NCBI GenBank assembly: GCA_034422355.1
Contig: DAOUJS010000066.1
Span: 19,358 to 83,357, forward strand
Reading direction: 5' to 3'
Source of the DNA: CATOSP01 sp034422355
GTDB taxonomy: Bacteria > Chloroflexota > Dehalococcoidia > Lucifugimonadales > UBA3495
Length of the DNA: 64,000 bases
Below are positions 52,842-61,560 of this stretch, in pieces. The notes below the pieces were generated by a model. It worked only from the letters and a program-made list of their open reading frames with translations. It did no database searches and was not told the origin of the DNA. Both the position numbers and the translations under genes were made by a program. The stretch's first letter is position 1. Each line of letters starts with the position of its first letter.

Positions 52842-53840
52842 ATGCCCGAGGCGACAGGCGTACTGGTCGTGGGTGACTCAATCGACGGCGAACTCAGTCC
52901 CACTTCCCGAGAGTTGTTGGCGGTCGGGCGGAAGGCCGCGGACGACCTGGGGGAAGAACTGGCGGTCAGCCTTCTCGGCGATACTCTGAACGTTCCATCG
53001 CAGCAGGCGATTGCCTACGGCGCGGACAGGGTATACGCGGTAACTCACCCGCTTCTGGCCGAGTACCAGGTGGAGCTTTCGCTGGCGGCCCTGGACTCGC
53101 TATGCCGTGAGGCTGCGCCCCGGGTCGTCCTTATCGGCAGGACCAACGAAGGCCGGGAGTTGGCTCCAAGGCTGGCGTTCCGGTTGGGCGTGGGACTAGC
53201 CCAGGACTGCCTGGAAGTATCCGTAGACCAGGAAACCAGGACGCTGCTGGCGAACCGCCCGGTCTACGGAGGAAACGCCGTAGCGGTGGTCAGCCTTGCC
53301 TACACACCCCAGATTGCCGCGGTGCGGCCCAAGGTCTATGAGCCGCTGGACCCCGACTCTTCCCGGCAGGGCGAGGTGGTGTCCTTCCCGGTGGAACTGG
53401 ACGAATCACAGGCCCGGAGCCGGGTGGTAAACACCGTCCAGGAAGAGGCGGAGGGAATCAAGCTGGAGGATGCCCGGATCGTGGTATCCGGCGGCCGCGG
53501 ACTGGGAGGACCGGAGCCGTTCCAGGGCCTGGAAGAGTTGGCCAAGCTGCTTGGCGGCGCAGTGGGCGCCTCTCGCGCCGCTGTAGACTCAGGCTGGGTC
53601 CCGGCCAGCTACCAGGTGGGCCTGACCGGCAAGACCATCACCCCTGATCTGTACATCACCGTCGCCATATCAGGCGCAAGCCAGCACCTTGCCGGGTGTT
53701 CCGGTTCCAAGGTGATAGTGGCGATCAACAAGGACGCCGAGGCCAACATCTTCAAGGAAGCACGCTACGGCGTGGTTGGCGACTGGGAGCAGGTTGTCCC
53801 GGCCTTTGCCGAGGCGGTCCGGGAACTGACGGAGGGCTAG
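52842..53840 (+). CDS. etfA: Electron transfer flavoprotein subunit alpha
   Basis: A 332-residue EtfA with the C-terminal FAD-binding signature (QVGLTGKTITPDLYI, AISGASQHLAGC, VIVAINKDAEANIFKEA). It forms the heterodimer with EtfB, 59 bp upstream; AGGAACG precedes the ATG. The pair fits the CoA-ester catabolism genes in this window. Confidence 0.96.
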   Translation: MPEATGVLVVGDSIDGELSPTSRELLAVGRKAADDLGEELAVSLLGDTLNVPSQQAIAYGADRVYAVTHPLLAEYQVELSLAALDSLCREAAPRVVLIGRTNEGRELAPRLAFRLGVGLAQDCLEVSVDQETRTLLANRPVYGGNAVAVVSLAYTPQIAAVRPKVYEPLDPDSSRQGEVVSFPVELDESQARSRVVNTVQEEAEGIKLEDARIVVSGGRGLGGPEPFQGLEELAKLLGGAVGASRAAVDSGWVPASYQVGLTGKTITPDLYITVAISGASQHLAGCSGSKVIVAINKDAEANIFKEARYGVVGDWEQVVPAFAEAVRELTEG

Positions 53841-53915
53841 GGACTCTCCTCGGTAACTCGCAGCTTTAGTCTCTCCTCCTCGAAGGGGGACCAAAGAAGA
53901 TTGCGCCTCACCGCC

Positions 53916-54755
53916 TTATTGGCCCAGGATGACGTTGTCGATGAGGCGGGGGCGGCCTATCTGGACTGCTACCGACACCATCGCCGCACCGTCCATGCGT
54001 TTCAGTTCCTCAAGGGTCTCAGTATCGGCCACACTCACGTAGTCGATACGCTGGACGAGCGGCTCCGCCTCAAGCACCCCCCGCACTTCCTCTCGCAACA
54101 TTTCAGCGTCCACAACACCGCTTTCCCATAGTCTCCGGGATGCGCAGAGCGCACGATAGACCACCGGCGCGGCCTGCCGTTCCTCATCGCTCAGGTACAC
54201 GTTGCGGCTGCTGAGAGCGAGGCCGTCGGCCTCCCGCACCGTGGGCAGCACGACGACCTCCACGCCCATATCCAGGTCTTTGGCGAGGCGGCGTATCACC
54301 ACGGTCTGCTGGCCGTCCTTCTGGCCGAAGTAGGCACGGTCGGGGCGTATGAGGTTGAACAGCTTGGCGACCACAGTCGCGACGCCGCGGAAATGGCCAG
54401 GACGGTGCGCCCCTTCCAACCGGTCGCTCAGGCCTGGCACTTCGACCCAGGTGTTGAACCCCGTCGGATAGACTTCCGTCACCGGAGGGACATACACGAG
54501 ATCGGCGCCTTCCCGCTCCAGGGCTGACAGGTCATCTTCAATGGGGCGAGGGTATTCGGCAAGGTCTTCTCCCTCGCCGAACTGGGTGGGGTTGACGAAG
54601 ATAGTTGCCGCAAGGGTCTCGTTGTCCAGGCGCGCCTGCCGGACCAGGGACAGGTGGCCGTCGTGGAGCGCACCCATTGTCGGCACAAGCCCCAGGGGAT
54701 GCGTTACGTTCCGGCACGCCATTGCCATTTCCTGAGCAGTCCGTAGCAACTGCAT
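53916..54755 (-). CDS. panC: Pantoate-beta-alanine ligase
   Basis: A 279-residue enzyme joining pantoate and beta-alanine with ATP. Motifs: VPTMGALHDGHLSLVRQA (HxGH nucleotide site), IFVNPTQFGEGEDLAEYPR, AYFGQKDGQQ and the KMSKS-like ALSSRNVYLS. ATG 54755 is preferred over TTG 54773. It is the last gene of the pantothenate cluster, 25 bp after panB. Confidence 0.96.
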   Translation of the reverse strand: MQLLRTAQEMAMACRNVTHPLGLVPTMGALHDGHLSLVRQARLDNETLAATIFVNPTQFGEGEDLAEYPRPIEDDLSALEREGADLVYVPPVTEVYPTGFNTWVEVPGLSDRLEGAHRPGHFRGVATVVAKLFNLIRPDRAYFGQKDGQQTVVIRRLAKDLDMGVEVVVLPTVREADGLALSSRNVYLSDEERQAAPVVYRALCASRRLWESGVVDAEMLREEVRGVLEAEPLVQRIDYVSVADTETLEELKRMDGAAMVSVAVQIGRPRLIDNVILGQ

Positions 54756-54779
54756 ACGCAAAACCGATGGCAAAGGAGG

Positions 54780-55619
54780 TTAGGGGAGGACCGTCAACTC
54801 TTCCAAAACCGATTCGTCCATTCCGAAGCTCTGCCTCGCAGTGGGGAAGCTGCCGTCCTCGACTTGCTGTACGTAGGTTGTGAAGGCTTCACGCATGGAC
54901 TCGGCCAGCTTGGCGAATTGCCTGGCGTGCCGGGGAACGAAGTCGGTGAACAGCCCCAGCATGTCGTGGAGGACCTGGACCTGGCCATCGCATTCCGGTC
55001 CGGCTCCTATGCCGATGGTTGGGACGGCCAGGCGGCGGGATATGAGACCGGCCAACTGGGTAGGGACTAACTCCAGGACGACGGCGAAAGCCCCCGCCTC
55101 CTCCAGCGCCTTGGCGTCCTGGAGCATTTGGGCAGCGGCGCGACGGTCACGCCCCTGGACCCGGTAGCCGCCGAAAGCATTGATGGACTGGGGCGTCAAG
55201 CCGATATGACCCATCACCGGAATGCCGCACTGGACGATCCGGGCCACCGTATCGGCCATCCACTCCCCGCCCTCCAGTTTGACGGCCTGGGCGCCGCCCT
55301 CCTGCACCAGTCTCGCTGCGTTGGTCATTGCCTGGGCCGGGTCAATCTGGTAGGACATAAAGGGCAGGTCGGCCACGACCATAGCGTTCTTGGAGCCTCG
55401 CACCACTGCCTTGCAATGGTGCAGGATGTCCTCCATCGTGACCTGTATGGTGGACTCATACCCCAGGACCACCATACCCAGACTATCGCCGACCAAGAGC
55501 ATCGGCACCTCTGCCGCGTCCGCCATGAGTGCGGTGGTGTAATCGTATGCGGTGAGCATCGGAATCTTGCGACCACCGGCCTTCATTTCGGCGATGTCCT
55601 GGACTGTTATTCGCGGCAT
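54780..55619 (-). CDS. panB: 3-methyl-2-oxobutanoate hydroxymethyltransferase
   Basis: A 279-residue enzyme of the phosphoenolpyruvate-mutase fold that makes ketopantoate from 2-oxoisovalerate and methylene-THF. Motifs: PMLTAYDYTTALMADAAEVPMLLVGDSLG, PVMGHIGLTPQSINAFGGYRVQGR, and GIGAGPECDGQVQVLHDMLG. The ATG follows GGAGG. It sits between the DUF2520 gene and panC. Confidence 0.97.
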   Translation of the reverse strand: MPRITVQDIAEMKAGGRKIPMLTAYDYTTALMADAAEVPMLLVGDSLGMVVLGYESTIQVTMEDILHHCKAVVRGSKNAMVVADLPFMSYQIDPAQAMTNAARLVQEGGAQAVKLEGGEWMADTVARIVQCGIPVMGHIGLTPQSINAFGGYRVQGRDRRAAAQMLQDAKALEEAGAFAVVLELVPTQLAGLISRRLAVPTIGIGAGPECDGQVQVLHDMLGLFTDFVPRHARQFAKLAESMREAFTTYVQQVEDGSFPTARQSFGMDESVLEELTVLP

Positions 55620-55703
55620 AACTCCAACCTCCGCTGAAACCTGGAACCTCTGCGCACGTGCCAGCCCTCCGCCGCGCAGAGAGGTCTGCGTTCCCAGTAA
55701 CGT

Positions 55704-56594
55704 TTACCCGACACCGGAGTAGTGGTCTACAAGCTCTTCGATAGCCAACAGGCTGTCGGGTCCAACACCTCGACGCGCTCCAAGAGGCAGCGACGCCCGG
55801 ACTAGGTCTGCGTAGAGGGGCACCAGCTCCGGGACCCTCTGGAACAAAGCCTCCAGGTGCCCATGAAGGGTCTCCGTGTCTCCACGCACGACAGGGCCGG
55901 TAGAGGCACCGGCCAACCCTCTGCGGTGTACGTTCTCCAGAGTGGCGCGAGCCAGGGGATACAGGGCGCCTACCGCCTCATCGGAGCTGAAACCGATCTC
56001 TTCCCATAACTCCACCGCCGCCCGTATGAGAGCAACCAGATACCCGCAGGCCATGACCGCCGACGCATGGTAGAGGGGCCTGTCGCTGTCGGATATGGTA
56101 ATAAAGCGGCCACCCAAATCATCAGCGAGACCAGCCAGAAATTCCGCTAGTCCCATTTCTCCAGACACGGCGAAGGTGACTCCTACCAAATTGGCGACGG
56201 CCTCCTCAGGCGAATCGAGGCCGGCAAATGTTTGGAGGGGATGGAACACACCGGTAAGAGCGCCCATGCCTGACGCAGGCCCGAGGATTTCCGCCGATGA
56301 CGCACCGCAGCAATGGACTACACCATGGCCTGGACGCCACCGGATAGACCGCGCGACTTCGGTGATAACCGAGTCGGGAGTGGTGATGAACACAACATCG
56401 GCGGCATCCGCGAGGTGTTGGCCTGTCTCGAACACGCCGCAGCCGGTGACCCGGTCTGCCAATGCCTGCGCCGACTCCAACCTGCGGCTGCTGGCGCCCA
56501 CAACCCGGTAGCCGCGCTGGGAAAGGGCCAAGGCAAGTCCATTTCCCAGGACTCCCGCGCCGATGAACCCGATGCCTGCATCCCTGGCAATCAC
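55704..56594 (-). CDS. Rossmann/DUF2520 dehydrogenase-like protein, candidate ketopantoate reductase
   Basis: A 296-residue protein with an N-terminal NAD(P)-binding glycine motif (IGFIGAGVLGNGLALALSQRG), VVFITTPDSVITEVA and VFHPLQTFA, then an all-helical C-terminal half (YHASAVMACGYLVALIRAAVELW), as in DUF2520 proteins. It is not the standard PanE sequence. Its place between a P1 peptidase gene and panB-panC suggests that it reduces ketopantoate; this is inference. The GTG start overlaps the peptidase stop by 4 bp. Confidence 0.82.
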   Translation of the reverse strand: MIARDAGIGFIGAGVLGNGLALALSQRGYRVVGASSRRLESAQALADRVTGCGVFETGQHLADAADVVFITTPDSVITEVARSIRWRPGHGVVHCCGASSAEILGPASGMGALTGVFHPLQTFAGLDSPEEAVANLVGVTFAVSGEMGLAEFLAGLADDLGGRFITISDSDRPLYHASAVMACGYLVALIRAAVELWEEIGFSSDEAVGALYPLARATLENVHRRGLAGASTGPVVRGDTETLHGHLEALFQRVPELVPLYADLVRASLPLGARRGVGPDSLLAIEELVDHYSGVG

Positions 56595-57562
56595 GAGGAC
56601 AACTCTCCAACAGAGGGGGTCCCGGCCAGCCCGGTAGATGTCTGGATGGCCCTCAGAACCGCTTGGGCAGTAGCTTCGACGACCGCCGCCCCCAAAGCGG
56701 TCAGGTCGAATGTCCCGATGTGGCGACCCGTTGCCAGAGCGAACATAGTGTCGCCATCGCGCATGGTATGGCAGGGACGGATGGTCATGGCCAGACCGTC
56801 GTGACTCAGGGTGGCCAGATGGTTTGTTTCCTCGCGGGTAAGGGGGGCATCAGTAGCAACTACGCCGATGGTGGTATTGGCCAATCCCGTGGCGGAGGTC
56901 CCCATGTCATGGTCCAGCAGGACTTCCACAGGGTCGAACATCTCATTTCCATCATCGCTCCGGGGACCCGCAACCAACCGCCCGGAGCGGTGATCGTAGA
57001 CGCCGCCATAGGCGTTTACCGCGACAAGAGCTGCAACGACGGGACCCTGGGGCAGCCGGATGCTCGCGGAACCGATGCCGGACTTTAGAGCGCACTCTCG
57101 GCCCCGGCCCTTGGCCACCGTTGCTCCCGTACCTGCCCCGCACGTCCCTTCAGGGACCGGGCTGGTGTTTGCAGCCAAACATGCTGCCCTGCCCTCCTCA
57201 AGTCCGGGACGGATGCCAGAGTTTCCAAGACCCAGATCGAAGAGGATTGCGGCTGAAACGATAGGAACGATAGCCGGGCCAACCCGAAACCCGACCCCTT
57301 CTTCCTCGAGATAGGCCACGACTCCCGAAGCTGCGTCAAGCCCAAAGGCGCTCCCACCGCTGAGCAGAACGGCGTGGACCCGGTCTACACGATGGGCAGG
57401 GCGTAGAAGGTCGGTCTCCCTCGTGCCGGGCGATCCTCCTCGTACATCGACACCACCCACTGCCCCATTACGGCAAAGCACGACCGAACAGCCTGTGGCA
57501 TTCGCGAGGTCGGTGGAATGGCCCACCTCCAACCCTTCGACAGCAGTAAGGGTAGGATTCAC
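56591..57562 (-). CDS. P1/S58-family peptidase (DmpA/BapA-like)
   Basis: A 323-residue N-terminal-nucleophile hydrolase. Conserved stretches: GVDVRGGSPGTRETDLL, LSGGSAFGLDAASGV, GTCGAGTGATVAKG and LANTTIGVVATDAPL. Autocleavage before Thr230 (Asn229-Thr230) would expose the nucleophile. Relatives remove N-terminal residues from peptides or amides, including beta-amino acids. I chose GTG 57562 because AGGAGG lies six bases upstream. It is the first gene of the cluster with DUF2520, panB and panC. Confidence 0.88.
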   Translation of the reverse strand: MNPTLTAVEGLEVGHSTDLANATGCSVVLCRNGAVGGVDVRGGSPGTRETDLLRPAHRVDRVHAVLLSGGSAFGLDAASGVVAYLEEEGVGFRVGPAIVPIVSAAILFDLGLGNSGIRPGLEEGRAACLAANTSPVPEGTCGAGTGATVAKGRGRECALKSGIGSASIRLPQGPVVAALVAVNAYGGVYDHRSGRLVAGPRSDDGNEMFDPVEVLLDHDMGTSATGLANTTIGVVATDAPLTREETNHLATLSHDGLAMTIRPCHTMRDGDTMFALATGRHIGTFDLTALGAAVVEATAQAVLRAIQTSTGLAGTPSVGELSS

Positions 57563-58015
57563 CGCAAATCCTCCTGCGGCACGGAGGGGAAAACGCGGGA
57601 GGCCCCAAGGCACAGTGGAACTAAAGAGATGTCAGTAGCCAGCAAGATGGCCGTCTGTGTCGTCATAGGATCCCAGCGGCCCAAGATTCGTCGGGAGACA
57701 CGGCGCTAATTTCCCCGCAGGGGTAAATTGCACGGCCATTTTAGGTTCGGCAACCGGGTGTGTCAACCTGGGGTGATGCTGAAGCAGGACGGTTATAAGG
57801 GGATTACTCCTAAACGTGTAGACTCAACGTGAGATTATGTTTACAGGACTGTTATGGGTTATCTGGACCAGGAGAAAAGCGCATGTATCCTCATGCACGT
57901 TTGTATATCAAAGGGAATCTCGCGGTTGATCGTGGACAGGCGGTCGGGAGTAGCCAGAAAAGGCAAACCGCCGGAGCGCGGCTTCCGGCGGCGTAAGGCA
58001 GACACCGACAGGGAG
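57563..58015. other. Intergenic region between bfr and the pantothenate cluster
   Basis: About 450 bases. Apart from the bfr terminator at its right end I see nothing I can name. It should hold the promoter of the leftward pantothenate cluster. Confidence 0.6.
57957..57991 (-). terminator. Rho-independent terminator of bfr
   Basis: On the minus strand an 8-bp GC stem (CCGCCGGA/TCCGGCGG, 57968-57991, 8-base loop) is followed by TTTGCCTTTT. It ends about 25 bases after the bfr stop. Confidence 0.75.
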
Positions 58016-58492
58016 TCAGTCGTCTTCGTGAATCTGCTGGTTCAGGTAGAGCTCAAGGCCGATGATCTTGATGGTCTCAAGCTGGGTTTCGATCCAGTCA
58101 ACATGCTCTTCCTCGGAGCGGACCATCTCCTCGAGCATACTGCGGGTGGTGTAGTCCTCCACCTGGGTACAGTGGGTGATGGCCTCGGTGAGGGCAGACA
58201 CGGCTCCCAATTCGGCCTGAAGGTTAATTTCCAGGTCCTCCAGCACGGACTCCCCGACCATTACCTGATTGAGTCTTTGCAGGTTGGGCACTCCTTCCAG
58301 GTAGAGAATGTGCTGGATCAGGTGCTGGGCGTCTTTCATCTCCTCGAAGCTGTTGGAGCGCAGACTGCTGGCCATGCGATTGAAGCCCCAGTTCTTGCAC
58401 ATCTCAGACTGAACGAAGTACTGGTTAATCGCGGTCAGTTCAATGGTAAGGATGTTATTCAGGCGTTCGACAACGCCGTCTTTGGCTTTCAT
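58016..58492 (-). CDS. bfr: Bacterioferritin with altered ferroxidase site
   Basis: A 158-residue ferritin-like iron storage protein (LNNILTIELTAINQYFVQSEMCKNWGF; EEMKDAQHLIQHILYLEGVPNLQ). The heme ligand Met52 is present. Diiron ligands Glu18, Glu51, Glu94, Glu127 and His130 are kept, but the residue at position 54, His in E. coli Bfr, is Asp. The ATG follows CAGGAG. It lies downstream of bfd on the same strand, as in many bacteria. Confidence 0.95.
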   Translation of the reverse strand: MKAKDGVVERLNNILTIELTAINQYFVQSEMCKNWGFNRMASSLRSNSFEEMKDAQHLIQHILYLEGVPNLQRLNQVMVGESVLEDLEINLQAELGAVSALTEAITHCTQVEDYTTRSMLEEMVRSEEEHVDWIETQLETIKIIGLELYLNQQIHEDD

Positions 58493-58652
58493 TGGATTCT
58501 CCTGAGCGATTACGCCCTAAACACCGTCTTGGACCTTCGACGGGCCGAGCGTGGTCTGATGATTGGATTGTATGGATATTATCACCAATAAGCAGACAAG
58601 TCAAAACAGGGCATCCCGAAGGACCCCTTTTCAAAGAGATGAATGCCGCTAC

Positions 58653-58904
58653 CTAACTTAGGACCGGCACCCGAGCAGACTTGCCGGCGTTGGTCTCAAA
58701 AACTCTCCGGTTGCGATGCAGGGAGTCTTCCAGTTCGCCACTGAGGAGCACAACCAGGGCATCTATGTTTCGGGCGCACCTGCCGCAACATTCGTCGTCC
58801 TCGAAACCGAAGCGCTCTATCAGGGATTCGGGGGTTTTCACACCCTCCCTGGCCGCTTCGACAGCCTCGGAGAAACGGACGCCTTTGCATACGCACAGGA
58901 ACAT
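58653..58904 (-). CDS. bfd: Bacterioferritin-associated ferredoxin
   Basis: An 83-residue [2Fe-2S] protein with C4-x-C6 (FLCVCKGV) and C40-x2-C43 (ECCGRCAR), the Bfd cluster motif. It reduces ferric iron in Bfr for release. The C-terminal tail (from about residue 60) is longer than usual. The gene is 160 bp before bfr on the same strand. Confidence 0.93.
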   Translation of the reverse strand: MFLCVCKGVRFSEAVEAAREGVKTPESLIERFGFEDDECCGRCARNIDALVVLLSGELEDSLHRNRRVFETNAGKSARVPVLS

Positions 58905-58946
58905 GGCTTGATCCCCAACGTCAGGCGGCTACACTAGGTGCAGGGG

Positions 58947-58975
58947 AGTTTAACCTAATGCCCTCAGCATGTCAA
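58947..58975 (-). promoter_or_regulatory. Promoter of bfd-bfr
   Basis: Minus strand: TTGACA (58970-58975), 17-base spacer, TAAACT (58947-58952). It lies 43 bases before the bfd start. No clear Fur box was seen beside it. The rest of the 58905-59283 gap shows no gene. Confidence 0.6.
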
Positions 58976-59283
58976 CACGAATTACAGTAATTGGACACGC
59001 TATTTTATCCCGTGTTCTGGCATTGACTGTATCCATCCTGCGTAGCAACCGAGACCATAACTCTACACTGAGACGGCCTACCCATGAGCACTGCCGGGGA
59101 GGGTTAACGACATCTCTGGCTCTGGCAGTGACTGTAGAATTACCGGCATGGTAGACGGGCAATGGCATTAGCGTAGCCGGAGCACGACTATGGAATTCAC
59201 CAATTGTCTTTCCTCCATCCGGTCACGATAATCATCAGCAGTTGTCTAACACACCAATCCCAGATTTAAGGAGGCAAAAGCTG

Positions 59284-60060
59284 ATGTCCTACCCAGGACT
59301 GGACTTGAACGGACGAGTCGCGTTGGTGACCGGAGCAGCAAGAGGAATCGGTAAGACCCTAGCTGTGGGCCTGGCCCAGGCAGGCGCGGCTGTAGCCGTA
59401 TCAGACCTCCCATCCCTTCACCATAGGACCCAAGAAACCGCCTCGGAGATCGTAGAGATGGGAAGCGGGGGGCGAGCATACGATCTGGACGTGCTCAACC
59501 TGGAAGACATCACCGGAGTCACCGCCAAAGTCGCAAGAGACTTCGGCCGATTGGATATTCTGGTGAACAACGCGGGAATCCGCATCCGAAAACCCGCGCT
59601 GGAAGTCACGGAGCGGGACTGGGACGCCGTGGTCGACACCAACCTCAAGGGCGTCTTCTTTTGCGCCCAAGCCGCCGCACGCCACATGATCCCGCAGGGC
59701 GGAGGACGGATCATCAACGTAGCCTCCCAATTGGCCATTGTGGCCCGTCCGGACCGGGCCGCATACTGCGCGAGCAAGGGAGGGGTCGCTAACCTGACGA
59801 AGGCGCTGGCCCTGGAATGGGCGAGATACGGAATAACCGTCAACGCAATCGGACCGGGACCGACAACCACGCCGGGGTTGCTGCAGGCTGATACACGGCC
59901 TGGGGAGGAGGTAGAAGCGGAACTGGAGGCACACATGCCACTGGGCCGGCGCATGGAGCCGGAAGAACTGGTGGGAGCGGCCATCTATCTCGCCAGCCCG
60001 TCGGCCGGAGCCACAACCGGCCATCTGTTGATCGTGGACGGCGGATGGACGGCTATGTGA
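59284..60060 (+). CDS. SDR-family oxidoreductase
   Basis: A 258-residue classical SDR: VALVTGAARGIGKTLA, LVNNAGIRIRK, NVASQLAIVARPD, and Tyr/Lys in AAYCASKGGVANLTKA, ending LLIVDGGWTAM. ATG 59284 follows GGAGG; the frame is open to 59242. It resembles gluconate 5-dehydrogenase and 3-oxoacyl reductase relatives. Substrate unknown. Confidence 0.9.
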   Translation: MSYPGLDLNGRVALVTGAARGIGKTLAVGLAQAGAAVAVSDLPSLHHRTQETASEIVEMGSGGRAYDLDVLNLEDITGVTAKVARDFGRLDILVNNAGIRIRKPALEVTERDWDAVVDTNLKGVFFCAQAAARHMIPQGGGRIINVASQLAIVARPDRAAYCASKGGVANLTKALALEWARYGITVNAIGPGPTTTPGLLQADTRPGEEVEAELEAHMPLGRRMEPEELVGAAIYLASPSAGATTGHLLIVDGGWTAM

Positions 60061-60104
60061 TACCTTACCGGATGGACATGTGTCTACGCTACAACGCCAA
60101 GATA

Positions 60105-60728
60105 CTAGCCTCGGTTGCCCCACTGGTTGTAGGAGGTTAGTTCGGAGGCAGGCCGTCGAGTGGTGGGGCCAAAGTTGCCCCTGGGGTACCCCAAAGGGGT
60201 CAGGCAGACTGTTTCCACATAGTCGGGGATTCCCAGCAGCGCCTTCACCTCGTCTTCCCGACGGATGTGAGTAGTGGTCAGGCGCGTGCCCAGACCGAGG
60301 GCGCGAGCAGCCAGGAACAGGTTCTGGACTGCCAGCCATATCGACGATGCCTGCCGTCCCCGCTCGATGGCTTCTCCGGGAGTGTAGCCTGCTGTTCTGG
60401 AGTGGTCGACGCAGACCAACACCATCGCCGGGACTTCATGGAAGTGGTTGGCCAGGTAGCGAGCCGCCCGGTACACTGAACTCTCACCGGGAGCAGCACG
60501 GTCTCCTCGGGCGCCCAGCCAAAGTTCACGGTAGATGGTCCCGATCTTGTTGATCAAGTCCGGGTCGGTGACAACTACAAACTCCCATGGTTGGCTGTTT
60601 CCGCCGCTGGGAGCCTTGGTGGCAGCCTCTATGATCCGGTCGATGGCTTCCATGGGGACCGGGTCGGGCCTGAATCGGGTTATCTGTCGCTGGGAATTGA
60701 TCGCCTCAAAGAAGCCTATCTCTTGCAA
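60105..60728 (-). CDS. Nitroreductase-family protein
   Basis: A 207-residue FMN-dependent nitroreductase (EAINSQRQITRFRPDPVPMEAIDRIIEAATKAPSGGNSQPW; ASSIWLAVQNLFLAARALGLGTRL). It reduces nitro groups, quinones or other substrates. The TTG start follows GGGAGG. It is convergent with the SDR gene. Confidence 0.9.
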   Translation of the reverse strand: MQEIGFFEAINSQRQITRFRPDPVPMEAIDRIIEAATKAPSGGNSQPWEFVVVTDPDLINKIGTIYRELWLGARGDRAAPGESSVYRAARYLANHFHEVPAMVLVCVDHSRTAGYTPGEAIERGRQASSIWLAVQNLFLAARALGLGTRLTTTHIRREDEVKALLGIPDYVETVCLTPLGYPRGNFGPTTRRPASELTSYNQWGNRG

Positions 60729-60847
60729 TCCGGTCCCTCCCGATCTGGTTTCGGAGTTCCGGCGGCTACGCGCGGATCAAGGAATTGGGCCGCGTACAAC
60801 TCAAGCACGTCGCACACCGATTGGTAAGCAGAGATTCTTGTGTATGT

Positions 60848-61150
60848 CTACACGAATTGGTCCAGAGGAACGTCGGCGTACAGGTGTCCGTCCTTCACCG
60901 TTACCTCGTAGGCCATCATACGGGCGATGGGACCGTTGATGCACTCGCCGCCGTCCTGCTCGAACCGCCAGCCATGACTCGGGCACATGAATGTGGTGCC
61001 CCAGTCGACAACCTCGCTGCCAGCATGGGGACAGATGTTAGAGAAAAGCCTGTAGCGGCCCTTGCCATGCACCAGGAAGAACGACCATTCACCAAGGTGG
61101 ACCACTGCCGGGAATTTAGTGAACTTCGATTCGACGCCAAGATCCTCCAT
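60848..61150 (-). CDS. Small Rieske [2Fe-2S] protein
   Basis: A 100-residue single Rieske domain with C-P-H-A-G (NICPHAGSEV) and C-P-S-H-G-W (FMCPSHGWRFEQDGG). It resembles the ferredoxin components of ring-hydroxylating dioxygenases. The ATG at 61150 starts at MEDLGVESKFTK; the frame is open to 61318, but that leader overlaps the divergent GatC-like gene. No oxygenase subunit is next to it. Confidence 0.88.
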   Translation of the reverse strand: MEDLGVESKFTKFPAVVHLGEWSFFLVHGKGRYRLFSNICPHAGSEVVDWGTTFMCPSHGWRFEQDGGECINGPIARMMAYEVTVKDGHLYADVPLDQFV

Positions 61151-61276
61151 ATTACTCGCTCGCTTGATGGAATTTGGTAATCGCGGGCTCCAGGAACCCG
61201 CGCCGGTGAGATTTCTGGTAGTATACTCCCGGCGCAACCGCCTCTCAACAACACCAACCCAAAACCGGAGGCCGCC

Positions 61277-61459
61277 ATGCCGGACTTGACCAAGGAAGAA
61301 GTGAGGGCGATGGGTCACGCCGTCGGGCTGGAAATCGAGGACCCGGACCTGACCGAAGTCACGATAAGCCTGAACGCCCTTCTGGAGTCCCTAGACGCCA
61401 TCAATCCCCCGGGACTTGACAGCGTGGAGCCTCTGCCAATTATCCTGCCACCCGGCTGA
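61277..61459 (+). CDS. GatC/AtzG-like small protein
   Basis: A 60-residue protein (LTKEEVRAMGHAVGLEI, VTISLNALLESLDAI, GLDSVEPLPIILPPG) whose pattern and C-terminal VEPLP resemble GatC and the small AtzG-type subunits that wrap around amidase-family partners. The ATG follows GGAGG. No amidase gene is adjacent; the genes on either side run leftward. Confidence 0.65.
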   Translation: MPDLTKEEVRAMGHAVGLEIEDPDLTEVTISLNALLESLDAINPPGLDSVEPLPIILPPG

Positions 61460-61560
61460 GTTCCCGGCCAATCCCTGGCCACGACGCGACCAATCGGACG
61501 TGGCGAGCCCTTCAGGTCCGGTCGGCATCTCACCTCGGTCGTTAGCTCCAACCGAACTGC

